A DNA stretch of 64,000 nucleotides, taken from Photobacterium swingsii. GTDB taxonomy: Bacteria; Pseudomonadota; Gammaproteobacteria; Enterobacterales; Vibrionaceae. The stretch lies in assembly GCF_024346715.1 (NCBI RefSeq), contig NZ_AP024852.1, positions 2,108,001-2,172,000 on the forward strand, written 5' to 3'. Positions 8,274-17,087 of this stretch are shown in pieces. Positions within the stretch are counted from its first letter, which is position 1. Every line of letters starts with the position of its first letter. The notes below the pieces were generated by a model. That model was given only the letters and a program-made list of their open reading frames with translations. It did not search any database and was not told the origin of the DNA. The translations under genes were made by a program, and so were the position numbers.

Positions 8274-10007
8274 TTACGCTGTTGCCGTTTGTGCTTCATC
8301 AGCACGTTTCAAGAATGCGTAAGTTACGCCTGTAACTAAGGTACCAGCAGCAATCGCAACCAAGTACATAAAGACTGGTGTGATTGCATTTGGAATGAAT
8401 AACACAAATAAGCCGCCATGTGGTGCCATCAGTTTCGCACCAAATAGCATAGACAATGCACCAGTTAATGCACCACCCGCCATACAACTTGGGATTACAC
8501 GCATTGGATCGCGTGCCGCAAATGGAATCGCACCTTCAGAAATAAAGCATAAGCCCAACACAAACGATGCTTTACCCGCTTCTGACTCGCTATTACTGAA
8601 TTTACGTTTTGCAAGGAAAGTGGCTAAACCCATACCTAATGCTGGTACCATGCCCGCAGCCATGACTGCAGCCATTGGCGCATAAGTTTGTGATGCAAGT
8701 AAGCCAACACCAAAAGTATAAGCCGCTTTGTTTACAGGACCACCAAGGTCGAAACACATCATACAGCCAAGGATAATACCCAATAGTACAGCGTTTGCAG
8801 AACCCATGTTATTGAGGAAATCCGTTAAGCCTGTCATCGCAGCAGACACAGGGCCACCAACAACATAAATCATGATCAGACCTGTGATTAAACTCGCGGC
8901 AAGCGGAATAATCAAAATAGGTTTAAGCGCTTCCATCGACTGTGGCAGCTTAACATTATCGGCAACCATCTTAGCGCTATAGCCCGCTAAGAAACCCGCA
9001 ACGATACCACCAAGGAAGCCCGCCCCTGTTGAGCTTGCTAACATACCACCAATTAAACCAGGAGCAAGACCAGGGCGATCAGCAATAGAAAATGCAATAA
9101 AGCCCGCCAGGACAGGTACCATCAAAGCAAATGCAGAACCACCACCTATGGTCATTAAAGCTGCGGCTAATGTGCCTTCCTCTTTAAATGCTTCAATGCC
9201 GAATACAAATGACAAGGCAATCGACAAGCCACCAGCTACAACAAGCGGTAACATATGAGAGACGCCCGTCATCAAGTGTTTGTATGCACCTGTTTTTTCA
9301 GTTGAAGCGCTAGCATTACTTGATGAGCTAGCATCGTGTTGATAGGTCGCTCCTTTCGCAAAGGCATTTTCAAACTCTTGCTTTGTTTTCTTCAGTGCAA
9401 GTCCAGTGCTGGTTTTATAAACTTTTTTACCCGAAAAACGCGCCATGTCGATTTCGATATCAGCAGCAATAATTACTAGATCGGCATCGGCAATTTCGTC
9501 TTCAGTCAGTTGATTCTTCGCACCAACAGATCCACGGGTTTCAACCTTAATGTGGTGGCCAAGGCGCTGACCTTCTTCTTCAAGCGCTTCAGCCGCCATA
9601 AAGGTATGCGCAACACCAGTTGGACAAGCGGTGATTGCCACAATTTTCTTTGCTGTGTTTGATGCGCTTCGGCTTTTTCCAACTTGTGGAATAACAGTCA
9701 AGGTTTCAGCTTGGTTAATCGCATTTTCTAAGTATGTTTTTGGCGATGCTAAACAAGCCGCAATATCAGACTGATATACTTTTTTCGATTTAAAACGGCT
9801 CAGGTCAATGGCGCGGCTACTGGCAACAATGACATAGTCTGCTGCATCTATTTGGTCAGCCGTTAATGTATCACCACTAACAACACTCGACTGACACTCA
9901 ATATTGGCCGTCCACTTTAATTCTGCTGCTGCTTTTTCAAGCAAACCTGCAGCGATGACGCTATTTGCAATACCGCTCGGGCAAGCTGTCACTATGGCTA
10001 CTTTCAT
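8274..10007 (-). CDS. fruA: fructose-specific PTS enzyme IIB'BC
   Basis: Transports fructose across the inner membrane and phosphorylates it to fructose-1-phosphate. The order is EIIB' (about 1-95), EIIB (about 120-220) and a membrane EIIC domain (about 240 to the end) with many transmembrane helices. The active Cys128 lies in ITACPTGVAHT. In E. coli FruA the duplicated B' domain has lost its cysteine, but here B' retains a TACPSG motif with Cys9. I chose ATG 10007, with GAGGG eight bases upstream, over an upstream TTG. It is the last gene of fruB-fruK-fruA and is followed by a strong terminator. Confidence 0.97.
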   Translation of the reverse strand: MKVAIVTACPSGIANSVIAAGLLEKAAAELKWTANIECQSSVVSGDTLTADQIDAADYVIVASSRAIDLSRFKSKKVYQSDIAACLASPKTYLENAINQAETLTVIPQVGKSRSASNTAKKIVAITACPTGVAHTFMAAEALEEEGQRLGHHIKVETRGSVGAKNQLTEDEIADADLVIIAADIEIDMARFSGKKVYKTSTGLALKKTKQEFENAFAKGATYQHDASSSSNASASTEKTGAYKHLMTGVSHMLPLVVAGGLSIALSFVFGIEAFKEEGTLAAALMTIGGGSAFALMVPVLAGFIAFSIADRPGLAPGLIGGMLASSTGAGFLGGIVAGFLAGYSAKMVADNVKLPQSMEALKPILIIPLAASLITGLIMIYVVGGPVSAAMTGLTDFLNNMGSANAVLLGIILGCMMCFDLGGPVNKAAYTFGVGLLASQTYAPMAAVMAAGMVPALGMGLATFLAKRKFSNSESEAGKASFVLGLCFISEGAIPFAARDPMRVIPSCMAGGALTGALSMLFGAKLMAPHGGLFVLFIPNAITPVFMYLVAIAAGTLVTGVTYAFLKRADEAQTATA

Positions 10008-10095
10008 TATCAAAACCCTCTGATTCTTTTACTTTTTACGTAATTACATTTACGTTACTGGATAAATATTTGTTGGTGTAAAGCTAACTAACGCC

Positions 10096-11034
10096 CTACG
10101 CGAGCTGTACTTGTTCCATACATTGCTCTACTTGCTCTAGGTTATTAACGCCCACACCCACTTGTGCAACAGCTAACGCCGATAAAGCCGTCGCAAACGT
10201 TAATGTTTGTTCTTTATTCCACTGATTTAAATGACCCCAACACATACCAGCAACAAGCGTGTCGCCCGCACCTACTGTGCTCACTACATCCATTTTGGGT
10301 GGTCGAGCACTTAGCCAGCCATTTTTATCTAGCCACATAACACCCTGTTCGCCGCGTGACACAACCACATTTCTGATCCCTTGCTGCGATAATTGCTCTG
10401 CGACTTCCGTCAGTGATGTCAGTGTTGTTAACGGCTTACCGGCCCAATCGGCAAGTTCGTCATCATTAGGTTTAATCAGCCAAGGGGTTGCTTCAAGCCC
10501 TGCCGTTAATGCTGCTTTTGAGCTATCAAACAGCACTTGCTTACCTTGCTCTTGCAACATACTGATCCACTGGGCGCATTTCTCTGGTGAGACACCCTGC
10601 GGCAAGCTACCAGCCAGGACAAACACATCATGGGTTTGTGCCAATGTCACCAGTGTTTGCTCGAAACGAGCGATATCAGCTTCAGTTACATTCACGCCAG
10701 GAAAATTAAGATCGGTAACTTGTCCAGACTCTTCAACAACTTTCACGTTGATGCGCGTCGCACCCGCTACACGAACAAAAGCATCGTTCAGACCCAGTGA
10801 TTCAAACAACTGGCAAAACGGTTCTTGATTGTCTGCACCTAATAGGCCTGTCACCGTGACATCTGCGCCAAGTTCCGCCAGCACTTTTGCTACATTCACC
10901 CCTTTGCCAGCAGGGTGTAATGACCCTTGCTTAATCAAGTTCACACTACCTGCATTTAAACTCGCAAGTGATCCCGTTAAATCGAGTGCAGGGTTTAAAG
11001 TAACAGTGACAACTTTAAGATTAGTGACAGACAT
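10096..11034 (-). CDS. fruK: 1-phosphofructokinase
   Basis: Phosphorylates fructose-1-phosphate to fructose-1,6-bisphosphate with ATP, feeding fructose into glycolysis. The 312 residues match the PfkB family. The conserved N-terminal NPALD segment, the GKGVNVA substrate segment and the C-terminal anion-hole/catalytic motif GAGDTLVAG are all present. Its ATG overlaps the fruB stop (TAATG), indicating translational coupling. Its substrate and product are the classical effectors of FruR, encoded divergently upstream. Confidence 0.97.
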   Translation of the reverse strand: MSVTNLKVVTVTLNPALDLTGSLASLNAGSVNLIKQGSLHPAGKGVNVAKVLAELGADVTVTGLLGADNQEPFCQLFESLGLNDAFVRVAGATRINVKVVEESGQVTDLNFPGVNVTEADIARFEQTLVTLAQTHDVFVLAGSLPQGVSPEKCAQWISMLQEQGKQVLFDSSKAALTAGLEATPWLIKPNDDELADWAGKPLTTLTSLTEVAEQLSQQGIRNVVVSRGEQGVMWLDKNGWLSARPPKMDVVSTVGAGDTLVAGMCWGHLNQWNKEQTLTFATALSALAVAQVGVGVNNLEQVEQCMEQVQLA

Positions 11035-12152
11035 TACTTGCCCTCCCCTAAACCATTTGCGATAGCCTCTCCAATGGCAGCAAGTGCAGCATCTGCATCT
11101 GCGCCTTGTGCAACAAAATGTAATTTATGGCCATGTTTGACGCCTAACGCTATCACTTTCATTAAACTTTTCGCATTCACCGACTTACCTTCGCCATCGA
11201 GATTGGCAACAAGAATATTCGATTCAAACCCTTTTGCTGTGCTTACCAACATAGCGCCAGGGCGTGCATGTAAACCATGAGGGTTGCGGATCTGAAATAT
11301 CGCTTCTGACCCCTCTAACGTTTCTTCCGTTATCAGTGAAACAACCTTATCGCTATCTGCCGTGAGTAACTTATTCACTTGCTGGTTATAAAGCAGGCTT
11401 GTTAAATGTTTTAGATTTTGTACGTGAGCACTGTTACAAGCCGCAACCGCCAGCAATGCATTAACCGGCTGACCATCGTATTCAAACGGCTGTGACGGTT
11501 TAACAAAAGACAAGGTCGTACGCGTTACGGCGACATCTGTTTTAGCTAACCATAAACCCTGGCCTAAATACGTTGGATCTGCAGCAACCATGCTTGCAAC
11601 ACCATCTGTACCTAGCGCTTGTTTGTTTTTAATCAATCCCGCTGCGACAGCGGTCAATTGCAATAAATCCGTCGCAGGAAAATCAAGCTGCACTAACTGA
11701 GTATCAAAGTCAGCATCGATTTGAGCCTCACCATTCAAAATGGCAATAATCGCTTCGGCGCTCTTACTCTCTTTTAGTTTGAGTTCAACTCCCTCGGCGG
11801 AAAGAACCTTAGTCAGTTGTTTTAAGATCCCTAGATGTTCATCAGATTTAGCGGCAATACCAATGGCAAGATAAACAGTCTTTCCATCTCCCCAATTCAC
11901 ACCTTGCGGGAAATGATGAATTTTGACACCCGTTTGATTAACCAATCCTCGTGTGTCTGTCGTACCGTGTGGAATCGCAATACCATTACCTAAAAAGGTA
12001 GAGTTTTGAGCTTCACGCGCTAGCATGCCATTCACGTACCCTGTCGCAACAAGTCCACTTTGTTCTAAGGCACTCGCCAATGCCTTAATTGCTTGTTCTT
12101 TATTGTCGGCTGATTGCTCTAGCTGAATATCGTTTGTCGAAAGCGATAACAT
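11034..12152 (-). CDS. fruB: fructose PTS diphosphoryl transfer protein (EIIA-FPr)
   Basis: Carries phosphate from enzyme I to FruA. The 372 residues match E. coli FruB (376). The N-terminal EIIA domain has the active His62 in AIPHGTTDT. A middle domain of about 130 residues follows. The C-terminal HPr-like FPr domain (about 285-372) has active His295 in PHGLHARPG and the regulatory-type serine region near GKSVNAKSL. AGAGGA lies seven bases before ATG 12152. It is first in the operon and is controlled by the FruR palindromes upstream. Confidence 0.97.
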   Translation of the reverse strand: MLSLSTNDIQLEQSADNKEQAIKALASALEQSGLVATGYVNGMLAREAQNSTFLGNGIAIPHGTTDTRGLVNQTGVKIHHFPQGVNWGDGKTVYLAIGIAAKSDEHLGILKQLTKVLSAEGVELKLKESKSAEAIIAILNGEAQIDADFDTQLVQLDFPATDLLQLTAVAAGLIKNKQALGTDGVASMVAADPTYLGQGLWLAKTDVAVTRTTLSFVKPSQPFEYDGQPVNALLAVAACNSAHVQNLKHLTSLLYNQQVNKLLTADSDKVVSLITEETLEGSEAIFQIRNPHGLHARPGAMLVSTAKGFESNILVANLDGEGKSVNAKSLMKVIALGVKHGHKLHFVAQGADADAALAAIGEAIANGLGEGK

Positions 12153-12299
12153 GTGTTCATCCTCTTACGTTTTGGTACTGCACTTAGTGAAAGCCAGTCA
12201 CTACACGTTGTAATACTGATAATAGCGAAGCGTCTCTCAAACCTTGCATGCTCCAATTTCACCCTCGATTGGAAGTAACGTATCGTCGTTGACACACAA

Positions 12300-12315
12300 G
12301 CTGAAACGATTCAGC
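12300..12315. promoter_or_regulatory. FruR/Cra operator 1
   Basis: GCTGAAACGATTCAGC is a near-perfect match to the FruR/Cra consensus GCTGAAACGTTTCAGC. It is the operator nearest fruB (about 150 bases before its start). Confidence 0.85.
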
Positions 12316-12366
12316 AAAATGGTAAATTAAAAGTTTCAGCACAATATGAGAGAACTCTCCGCTTCT

Positions 12367-12382
12367 GCTGAAACCTTTCAGC
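12367..12382. promoter_or_regulatory. FruR/Cra operator 2
   Basis: GCTGAAACCTTTCAGC is a FruR/Cra palindrome, 67 bases from operator 1. A further half-site (GTTTCAGC) lies at 12333-12340. Confidence 0.85.
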
Positions 12383-12388
12383 TGACAT

Positions 12389-12404
12389 GCTGAATGGATT
12401 CAGC
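12389..12404. promoter_or_regulatory. FruR/Cra operator 3
   Basis: GCTGAATGGATTCAGC starts 22 bases, two helical turns, after the start of operator 2, so two FruR dimers could bind the same DNA face. It lies about 80 bases before the fruR start and could also serve autoregulation. Confidence 0.85.
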
Positions 12405-12482
12405 TATGATTGCAAACACTAGTAGGGGGATCAGTTACCAAATTTTGATCAACCGCACAATTATTCCTGTTAGAGATAAAAA

Positions 12483-13466
12483 ATGACACTAGATGAAATT
12501 GCAAAACTGGCGGGGGTTTCTCGAACTACTGCAAGTTATGTCATAAATGGGAAAGCTAACAAATACCGTATTAGCGAAAAAACTCAGCTAAAAGTCATGG
12601 CGGTAGTGAATGAACATAATTTTAGGCCAGATCATGCCGCCACATCTTTACGCGCAGGCAGTAGTCGCTCCTTTGGCTTGATCATTCCAGATCTTGAAAA
12701 CAGTAGTTATGCCAAATTAGCGAAACTACTCGAACGTGATGCTCGTAAGGCTGGCTATCAGCTCATTATTTCATGCTCTGACGATGACGCGGATACTGAG
12801 ATGAAAGTTGCGGATACCCTGCTCAGTCGACGCATAGATGCTTTAATTGTGGCAAGTGCCCTATCGCCTGATAACGATTTTTATAAAAAAATCCAACATG
12901 GCGGCGTACCTGTCATTGCTATTGACCGTGCCCTTGATGACGAAGTGTTTGCCAGTGTGATCAGCGAAGATCTTGAAGGTGCATACGAATTAACTCAATC
13001 CTTGCTGCGCAACCCATTAAGCAGCATTGGTATCATAGGTGCGGTTAAAGACCTTGGCGTTTCTGTTGAGCGTGAGCAAGGGTTCTTTTCTGCGCTTCGA
13101 GCAAATGCCAACGAGCTCAAGGTACTAACAGCTTATGGCGATCACTTTAGCCAAGAGGAAGGCTTTAGAATCGTTAAGGACTGGATAGATCAAGACATGA
13201 TGCCTGATGCTATCTTGGCAACGTCTTACACCCTATTTGAAGGAATCTTAGACGGCTTACTGACACAGCCTGAATTACTCACCAAAACACAACTGGCGAC
13301 GTTTGGTGATAACCGCTTATTGGATTTTTTACCCAATAAAATTCAATCGCTTCCTCAGCAATTTGAGCTGATTGCTGAAAATGCCTTAGAGCTAGCTCTA
13401 AATGCAGTTGCAGGCAGGTACAGAACAGGTGTAGAAGTTGTATCAAGGAAAATAAAGAGACGCTAA
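12483..13466 (+). CDS. fruR: fructose repressor/activator FruR (Cra), LacI family
   Basis: A DNA-binding regulator of fructose use and central carbon flow that responds to fructose-1-phosphate or fructose-1,6-bisphosphate. The 327 residues match Cra (about 334). The N-terminal LacI helix-turn-helix is MTLDEIAKLAGVSRTTASYV (1-20), with the Cra-specific insertion KANKYRIS before the hinge. The periplasmic-binding-protein-like effector domain covers about 60-325. It is divergent from fruBKA, with three FruR boxes between. In Vibrio the fru operon has been described as FruR-activated, unlike E. coli; whether that holds here cannot be read from sequence. Confidence 0.96.
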   Translation: MTLDEIAKLAGVSRTTASYVINGKANKYRISEKTQLKVMAVVNEHNFRPDHAATSLRAGSSRSFGLIIPDLENSSYAKLAKLLERDARKAGYQLIISCSDDDADTEMKVADTLLSRRIDALIVASALSPDNDFYKKIQHGGVPVIAIDRALDDEVFASVISEDLEGAYELTQSLLRNPLSSIGIIGAVKDLGVSVEREQGFFSALRANANELKVLTAYGDHFSQEEGFRIVKDWIDQDMMPDAILATSYTLFEGILDGLLTQPELLTKTQLATFGDNRLLDFLPNKIQSLPQQFELIAENALELALNAVAGRYRTGVEVVSRKIKRR

Positions 13467-13508
13467 TGCACAACTTTAGCGATTAACGTCCCCTTTACAG
13501 CGAACTAT

Positions 13509-13540
13509 AGGCGTAATAGCTTAAATTACGCCTTATCAGT
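13509..13540 (+). terminator. terminator-like hairpin after fruR
   Basis: The stem AGGCGTAAT (13509-13517) / ATTACGCCT (13525-13533) with a 7-base loop has only a poor T run. Confidence 0.5.
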
Positions 13541-13544
13541 TCAG

Positions 13545-13853
13545 TTATGCAAGTTCGGCCAACTTATCGTTCGCTTTAGCGCGTAAAGGCTCTTTCTTCG
13601 GAATGCATTAAACGACAAATTTTTTTTAAGCAACATCATTCGAATAGGCACGCATAGAAATTCATAGCTATTTTCAAAAAATGAATCACTTTTGACGTGT
13701 AAAATATCATAAATATATTTTCGCGTTAGTTGACAGTAAATATAAACAAAACCTTCATGCAATCTACAATAGAAAGCAATATGATTCAGTATTCAACTGA
13801 CCTATAGCTCCCTTAATAACATAACAAAAAGTTATCCCTTACCTATATACTGA
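13545..13853. other. intergenic region with a possible decayed gene end
   Basis: At 13545-13606 the minus strand has a protein-like tail (IPKKEPLRAKANDKLAELA followed by TAA) preceded by a stop only 20 codons upstream, which looks like the 3' remnant of a lost gene. The rest is very AT-rich and contains no supported gene. Confidence 0.3.
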
Positions 13854-14672
13854 TTATGCTTTAACAGATCGCCTAAACTGTGATGGTGTAAGCTGATAGT
13901 GTTTTTTAAAAAGATTTGAAAAATAAGCTAAATTATCGAAACCCGACTTATTTGCTACTTGGGTTATACTCAAATCTGAGTATGTCAGATAATCTCTGGC
14001 TTTCTTTAACTTCACATCATTAAGAAGTTTAGAAAAGTCTACATCTTCTTCTTTTAATTTCCGCTGTAACTTCGAATTAGACATATTAAGTAAGCCTGCA
14101 AGATCTGCAAGCTTCCACTTACGCGATAGATCTTGGCAAACTTTATCAACGACAAAATCTACCACACGTTTATCACTTAATGTTTGCGTTAGTAAGTGTG
14201 GTGCGTAAATTGACATCAACTTATAGATGATTGACTGTGATAGCGACGTCATCACTGTCGATTTATGAGCATCAAGTAAGTGGTTAACAGCAATTAAACT
14301 GTCAAACTCTGCATCAAATTCATCACTGTATTGAAAATACATTTGTGACACATTAGAGAATTGCTCATAAACAAGAAAAGGCTTCAAGCCTTGTATGATC
14401 TGTAAAAAGTGCTCCTTCTTAAATGACACTACATCCAATTCTGCTCGCTTATTATTTAGCGGTTTTACAGAACAGGCGACACTTGTATGACAAGGGATGT
14501 ATATTAGTCCTTTGCCATGAATTTCATTAATTACCCCTTTCATCGATACGAAGCCAACCGCATTGTTAATTCTAATTAATTTATAGTCGATGGAGTAAAA
14601 ATTATTGAGTGTTGAGTTATCACACAGGGAGTGATGCTTCACCTGTATGCTCGGTTTGCTGGCTTCTTTCAT
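13854..14672 (-). CDS. AraC-family transcriptional regulator
   Basis: The 272-residue protein has a variable N-terminal domain (about 1-165) and a C-terminal AraC/XylS double helix-turn-helix (about 170-270). The latter includes LADLAGLLNMSNSKLQRKLK, the ITQVANKSGFDNLAYFSNLF second helix pair and the family signature LTPSQFR. The layout resembles GadX/ToxT-like virulence or stress regulators, but the ligand is unknown. ATG 14672 has GGAAAG nine bases upstream and overlaps the 3' end of the EAL gene by 53 bases in another frame, so the two are co-transcribed and probably coupled. Targets are unknown. Confidence 0.88.
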   Translation of the reverse strand: MKEASKPSIQVKHHSLCDNSTLNNFYSIDYKLIRINNAVGFVSMKGVINEIHGKGLIYIPCHTSVACSVKPLNNKRAELDVVSFKKEHFLQIIQGLKPFLVYEQFSNVSQMYFQYSDEFDAEFDSLIAVNHLLDAHKSTVMTSLSQSIIYKLMSIYAPHLLTQTLSDKRVVDFVVDKVCQDLSRKWKLADLAGLLNMSNSKLQRKLKEEDVDFSKLLNDVKLKKARDYLTYSDLSITQVANKSGFDNLAYFSNLFKKHYQLTPSQFRRSVKA

Positions 14673-15441
14673 TATGTAATGCTTTCCAAGGCGTAATTTT
14701 CATTTTTTGTATCACTTCATTGATGCATCTTGGGTAAGAGAAATAATATCCTTGAGCAAATGTTTTCTCTCTACAGATTAGCCGTCGTTGTAACTCAGTT
14801 TCTACTCCTTCAAATATGACACCTTTTTTTACATAACTCAGTAATACTGATGTTAGTGAGTTTAACAACGACTCCTCTTGTGTATTAAAGTAAAGGTATG
14901 ACTTGTCGAGCTTTATAATATCCCATCCTATATATCCTAGTGTTAAGTTAGCAACCTTTGAATGGTGAAGGTAGTCGTCTAACCATAATTGATGGCCCTT
15001 AGTTTGCATTTTAGCTAAATTATCTATGATTTTTTTTGATTTTAAATTAACGTTCAAGTCTGTAAATTCAAGTGCAATTTTTTGCGTGCAAGTAGAAAGT
15101 AGTTTTTCAACAAAGCAATCATCTTCCATGCAAGACAGGGGTAAATTATAAGAAATAAGGACACGCCGTTTTGTATAAACGGTTTGCTTTAAAGCATTTA
15201 TTTGTGCAATCACTAAGCTTTTTAATAGCTCTGTGCCTGCTTGTTCAAAGAAATCTTCGTTATTAAGTTGATCACCAGATTGAGAAATGACTTTAGATAA
15301 AGCTTCAAACGCAACAACTTCACCACTGGTAGGTATAACAATAGGCTGTAGCAAAAAGGTTAGCTCGGCGAACAAGCTCTGATTAAGCAATGATTCAATT
15401 CGAACAGTATTGGGCACTTCTGAAGTAATCACTTTGTGCAT
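14620..15441 (-). CDS. single-domain EAL protein with altered loop 6
   Basis: A 273-residue cytoplasmic EAL-domain protein with no membrane or sensor domain. Most catalytic positions of cyclic-di-GMP phosphodiesterases are recognisable: E in FEALSK, N in SYNLPLS, E in ALEFTD, the DD pair in LDDYL, K in KLDKSY, E in FEGVE and Q in AQGYYF. The normal DDFGTG loop 6, needed for dimerisation and metal binding, is replaced by DDYLHHSK, so activity may be weak or absent and the protein may act as a c-di-GMP sensor or partner. It lies upstream of and overlaps the AraC regulator, which suggests a shared regulatory task (inference). Confidence 0.85.
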   Translation of the reverse strand: MHKVITSEVPNTVRIESLLNQSLFAELTFLLQPIVIPTSGEVVAFEALSKVISQSGDQLNNEDFFEQAGTELLKSLVIAQINALKQTVYTKRRVLISYNLPLSCMEDDCFVEKLLSTCTQKIALEFTDLNVNLKSKKIIDNLAKMQTKGHQLWLDDYLHHSKVANLTLGYIGWDIIKLDKSYLYFNTQEESLLNSLTSVLLSYVKKGVIFEGVETELQRRLICREKTFAQGYYFSYPRCINEVIQKMKITPWKALHNERSQQTEHTGEASLPV

Positions 15442-15686
15442 GTTTAATACATCTTGTTGTAAATTGTTAAAGCAATTCTATTTAGCCACCTTTAAAAAAC
15501 CAGTAAAAAAGCCCTTAAGAAAAAACATTGCGGTAATCTCAATAAATTTTATTCATTTGTCATGTTTTTGGCGCATATTTTTTATATTCAACAGTGAATA
15601 TTATTAATAAGCATCAATTTTATAAAACACAAATGATACTTTACTTCAAAAAAACGATGCAATTTAATGTAACAGCCTAAAAATTA

Positions 15687-15718
15687 GTCTGCTCAGCCTC
15701 AATTTATACTGAGCAGAC
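15687..15718 (-). terminator. terminator of the M20 hydrolase gene
   Basis: The 10-bp stem GTCTGCTCAG (15687-15696) / CTGAGCAGAC (15709-15718) is followed on the minus strand by TAATTTTTAGG, eight bases after the stop at 15726. Confidence 0.75.
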
Positions 15719-15725
15719 CTCACCT

Positions 15726-17018
15726 TTAACCCTTATTCAATAATAAATGTATGAGGTTCACATACAATTTTACGGCAGGCAGCATACGCGTTTCATCAAT
15801 ATCAAAATCACCATTATGGTGACCAGCAGTGAGATCTGAGCCCACAAGACAATAAACAGCTTGACCACCACACTGCTGAACACGATCGACTAGATAGCCT
15901 GCATCTTCACTGGCGCCAAAGTCTTTTTTCTTCATTACGGTAGAAAAACCACTTTCGTTGCCAACCTGATAAAGTAAATCCACCAGCGCGCTGTCATTTT
16001 TCAAGCCTATCGCTTCACCTTGTGCTTTGATCTCGACATTTACGCCATGCATCATTGCCGATGCATGAGCGATCTGCTCTACCTGCTGATACATATAGGA
16101 ATTTAATTCACGGTTCTCACCGCGAGTTTCTCCCTTCAAGACGGCTTTTTCAGGAATAACATTGCGCCCCTCACCAGACATCAGCTGCCCTACGTTAACC
16201 CGTGTCATGCCATCACGATGGCGTGGTATTGCCAGCATTTGATTCACAGCCGTACAGGCAGCTGCTAACGCATTACGTCCTACATTGGGTTCAATCCCTG
16301 CATGGGCTGGTTTGCCAGTAAAATGTAAATCAAACTTCGAGCTACATAAAAAGTGTTGAGGATTACATACCAATGTACCACTGGGTACATTCATGCCTAT
16401 ATGCGCTGCAAACAAGTAATCTACATCATCCAACCAACCACTCTCAGCAATTGCTTTCCCTGCACGACAACCTTCTTCCGCTGGTTGGAAAAGTAATTTA
16501 AATTTACCGGTTAAGTGCTCTTTATTTTCCGCCAATACTTCGGCCAACCCAAGCCCAATCGCGACATGTGCATCGTGCCCACATGCATGAGCAACCCCAT
16601 CCGATAACGATGAAAAGCCTAAAAAATGCGGCCGGTGAGAGTCATCATGGCTCTCCATAACTTCGACAGCATCAATGTCAAAACGAAAGGCGATAACTGG
16701 ACCAGGCTTCCCCGTATCTAAGATTGCGCCAATGCCCGTCACACCATTCATTAATTCAAGGCTGTGGTTATCTGCTCCCCAGCGTAGCGCGCGCTCTTGA
16801 GCCTTTTGAATTTGCTCCTGATCACGCCCCATAATGGCATCGTTATGAATGATTTCATCTGAGTAGGCAAGCTGATACTTAAGATGTGCAAGATGCGCTG
16901 CAATGCGGCTGGTCGTAAAAAATTCGCACCATGCAGCTTCTGGATAACGGTGAAGCTCACGGCGATAGTTCATTAAGCGCTGTGATAAAGATTGCTCATC
17001 AAATTGAATTGTTGCCAC
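15726..17018 (-). CDS. M20 family amidohydrolase, AbgA-like
   Basis: A 430-residue metal-dependent amidohydrolase or peptidase of the M20D family. Metal-binding motifs are HACGHDAHVAIGLG, the general-base region PAEEGCRAGK and AAHIG. The dimerisation (lid) domain contains AHAGIEP, and the C-terminal ligand lies in TAGHHNGDFDIDE. Overall it follows E. coli AbgA, subunit A of p-aminobenzoyl-glutamate hydrolase, including the early GVTGI and FRFDIDAVE segments. The partner abgB is not adjacent, so the substrate is uncertain and the symbol is withheld. The start is GTG 17018 with AGGA seven bases upstream. Confidence 0.85.
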   Translation of the reverse strand: MATIQFDEQSLSQRLMNYRRELHRYPEAAWCEFFTTSRIAAHLAHLKYQLAYSDEIIHNDAIMGRDQEQIQKAQERALRWGADNHSLELMNGVTGIGAILDTGKPGPVIAFRFDIDAVEVMESHDDSHRPHFLGFSSLSDGVAHACGHDAHVAIGLGLAEVLAENKEHLTGKFKLLFQPAEEGCRAGKAIAESGWLDDVDYLFAAHIGMNVPSGTLVCNPQHFLCSSKFDLHFTGKPAHAGIEPNVGRNALAAACTAVNQMLAIPRHRDGMTRVNVGQLMSGEGRNVIPEKAVLKGETRGENRELNSYMYQQVEQIAHASAMMHGVNVEIKAQGEAIGLKNDSALVDLLYQVGNESGFSTVMKKKDFGASEDAGYLVDRVQQCGGQAVYCLVGSDLTAGHHNGDFDIDETRMLPAVKLYVNLIHLLLNKG

Positions 17019-17087
17019 GTTACTATCCTACTGTCCTTATAGGCACATGTGTCTGACTTCAACATTCGAGTAAGACACGCTTGTGTG

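Noticed and set aside
10259-10828. 189-codon open frame antisense to fruK
   Set aside because: fruK is clearly real on the other strand; the antisense frame is a codon-bias shadow with low-complexity Ser/Thr/Cys content.
13541-13762. 73-codon minus-strand open frame between fruR and the AraC gene
   Set aside because: AT-rich with no ribosome site; a different frame over the same DNA looks more like an old gene end.
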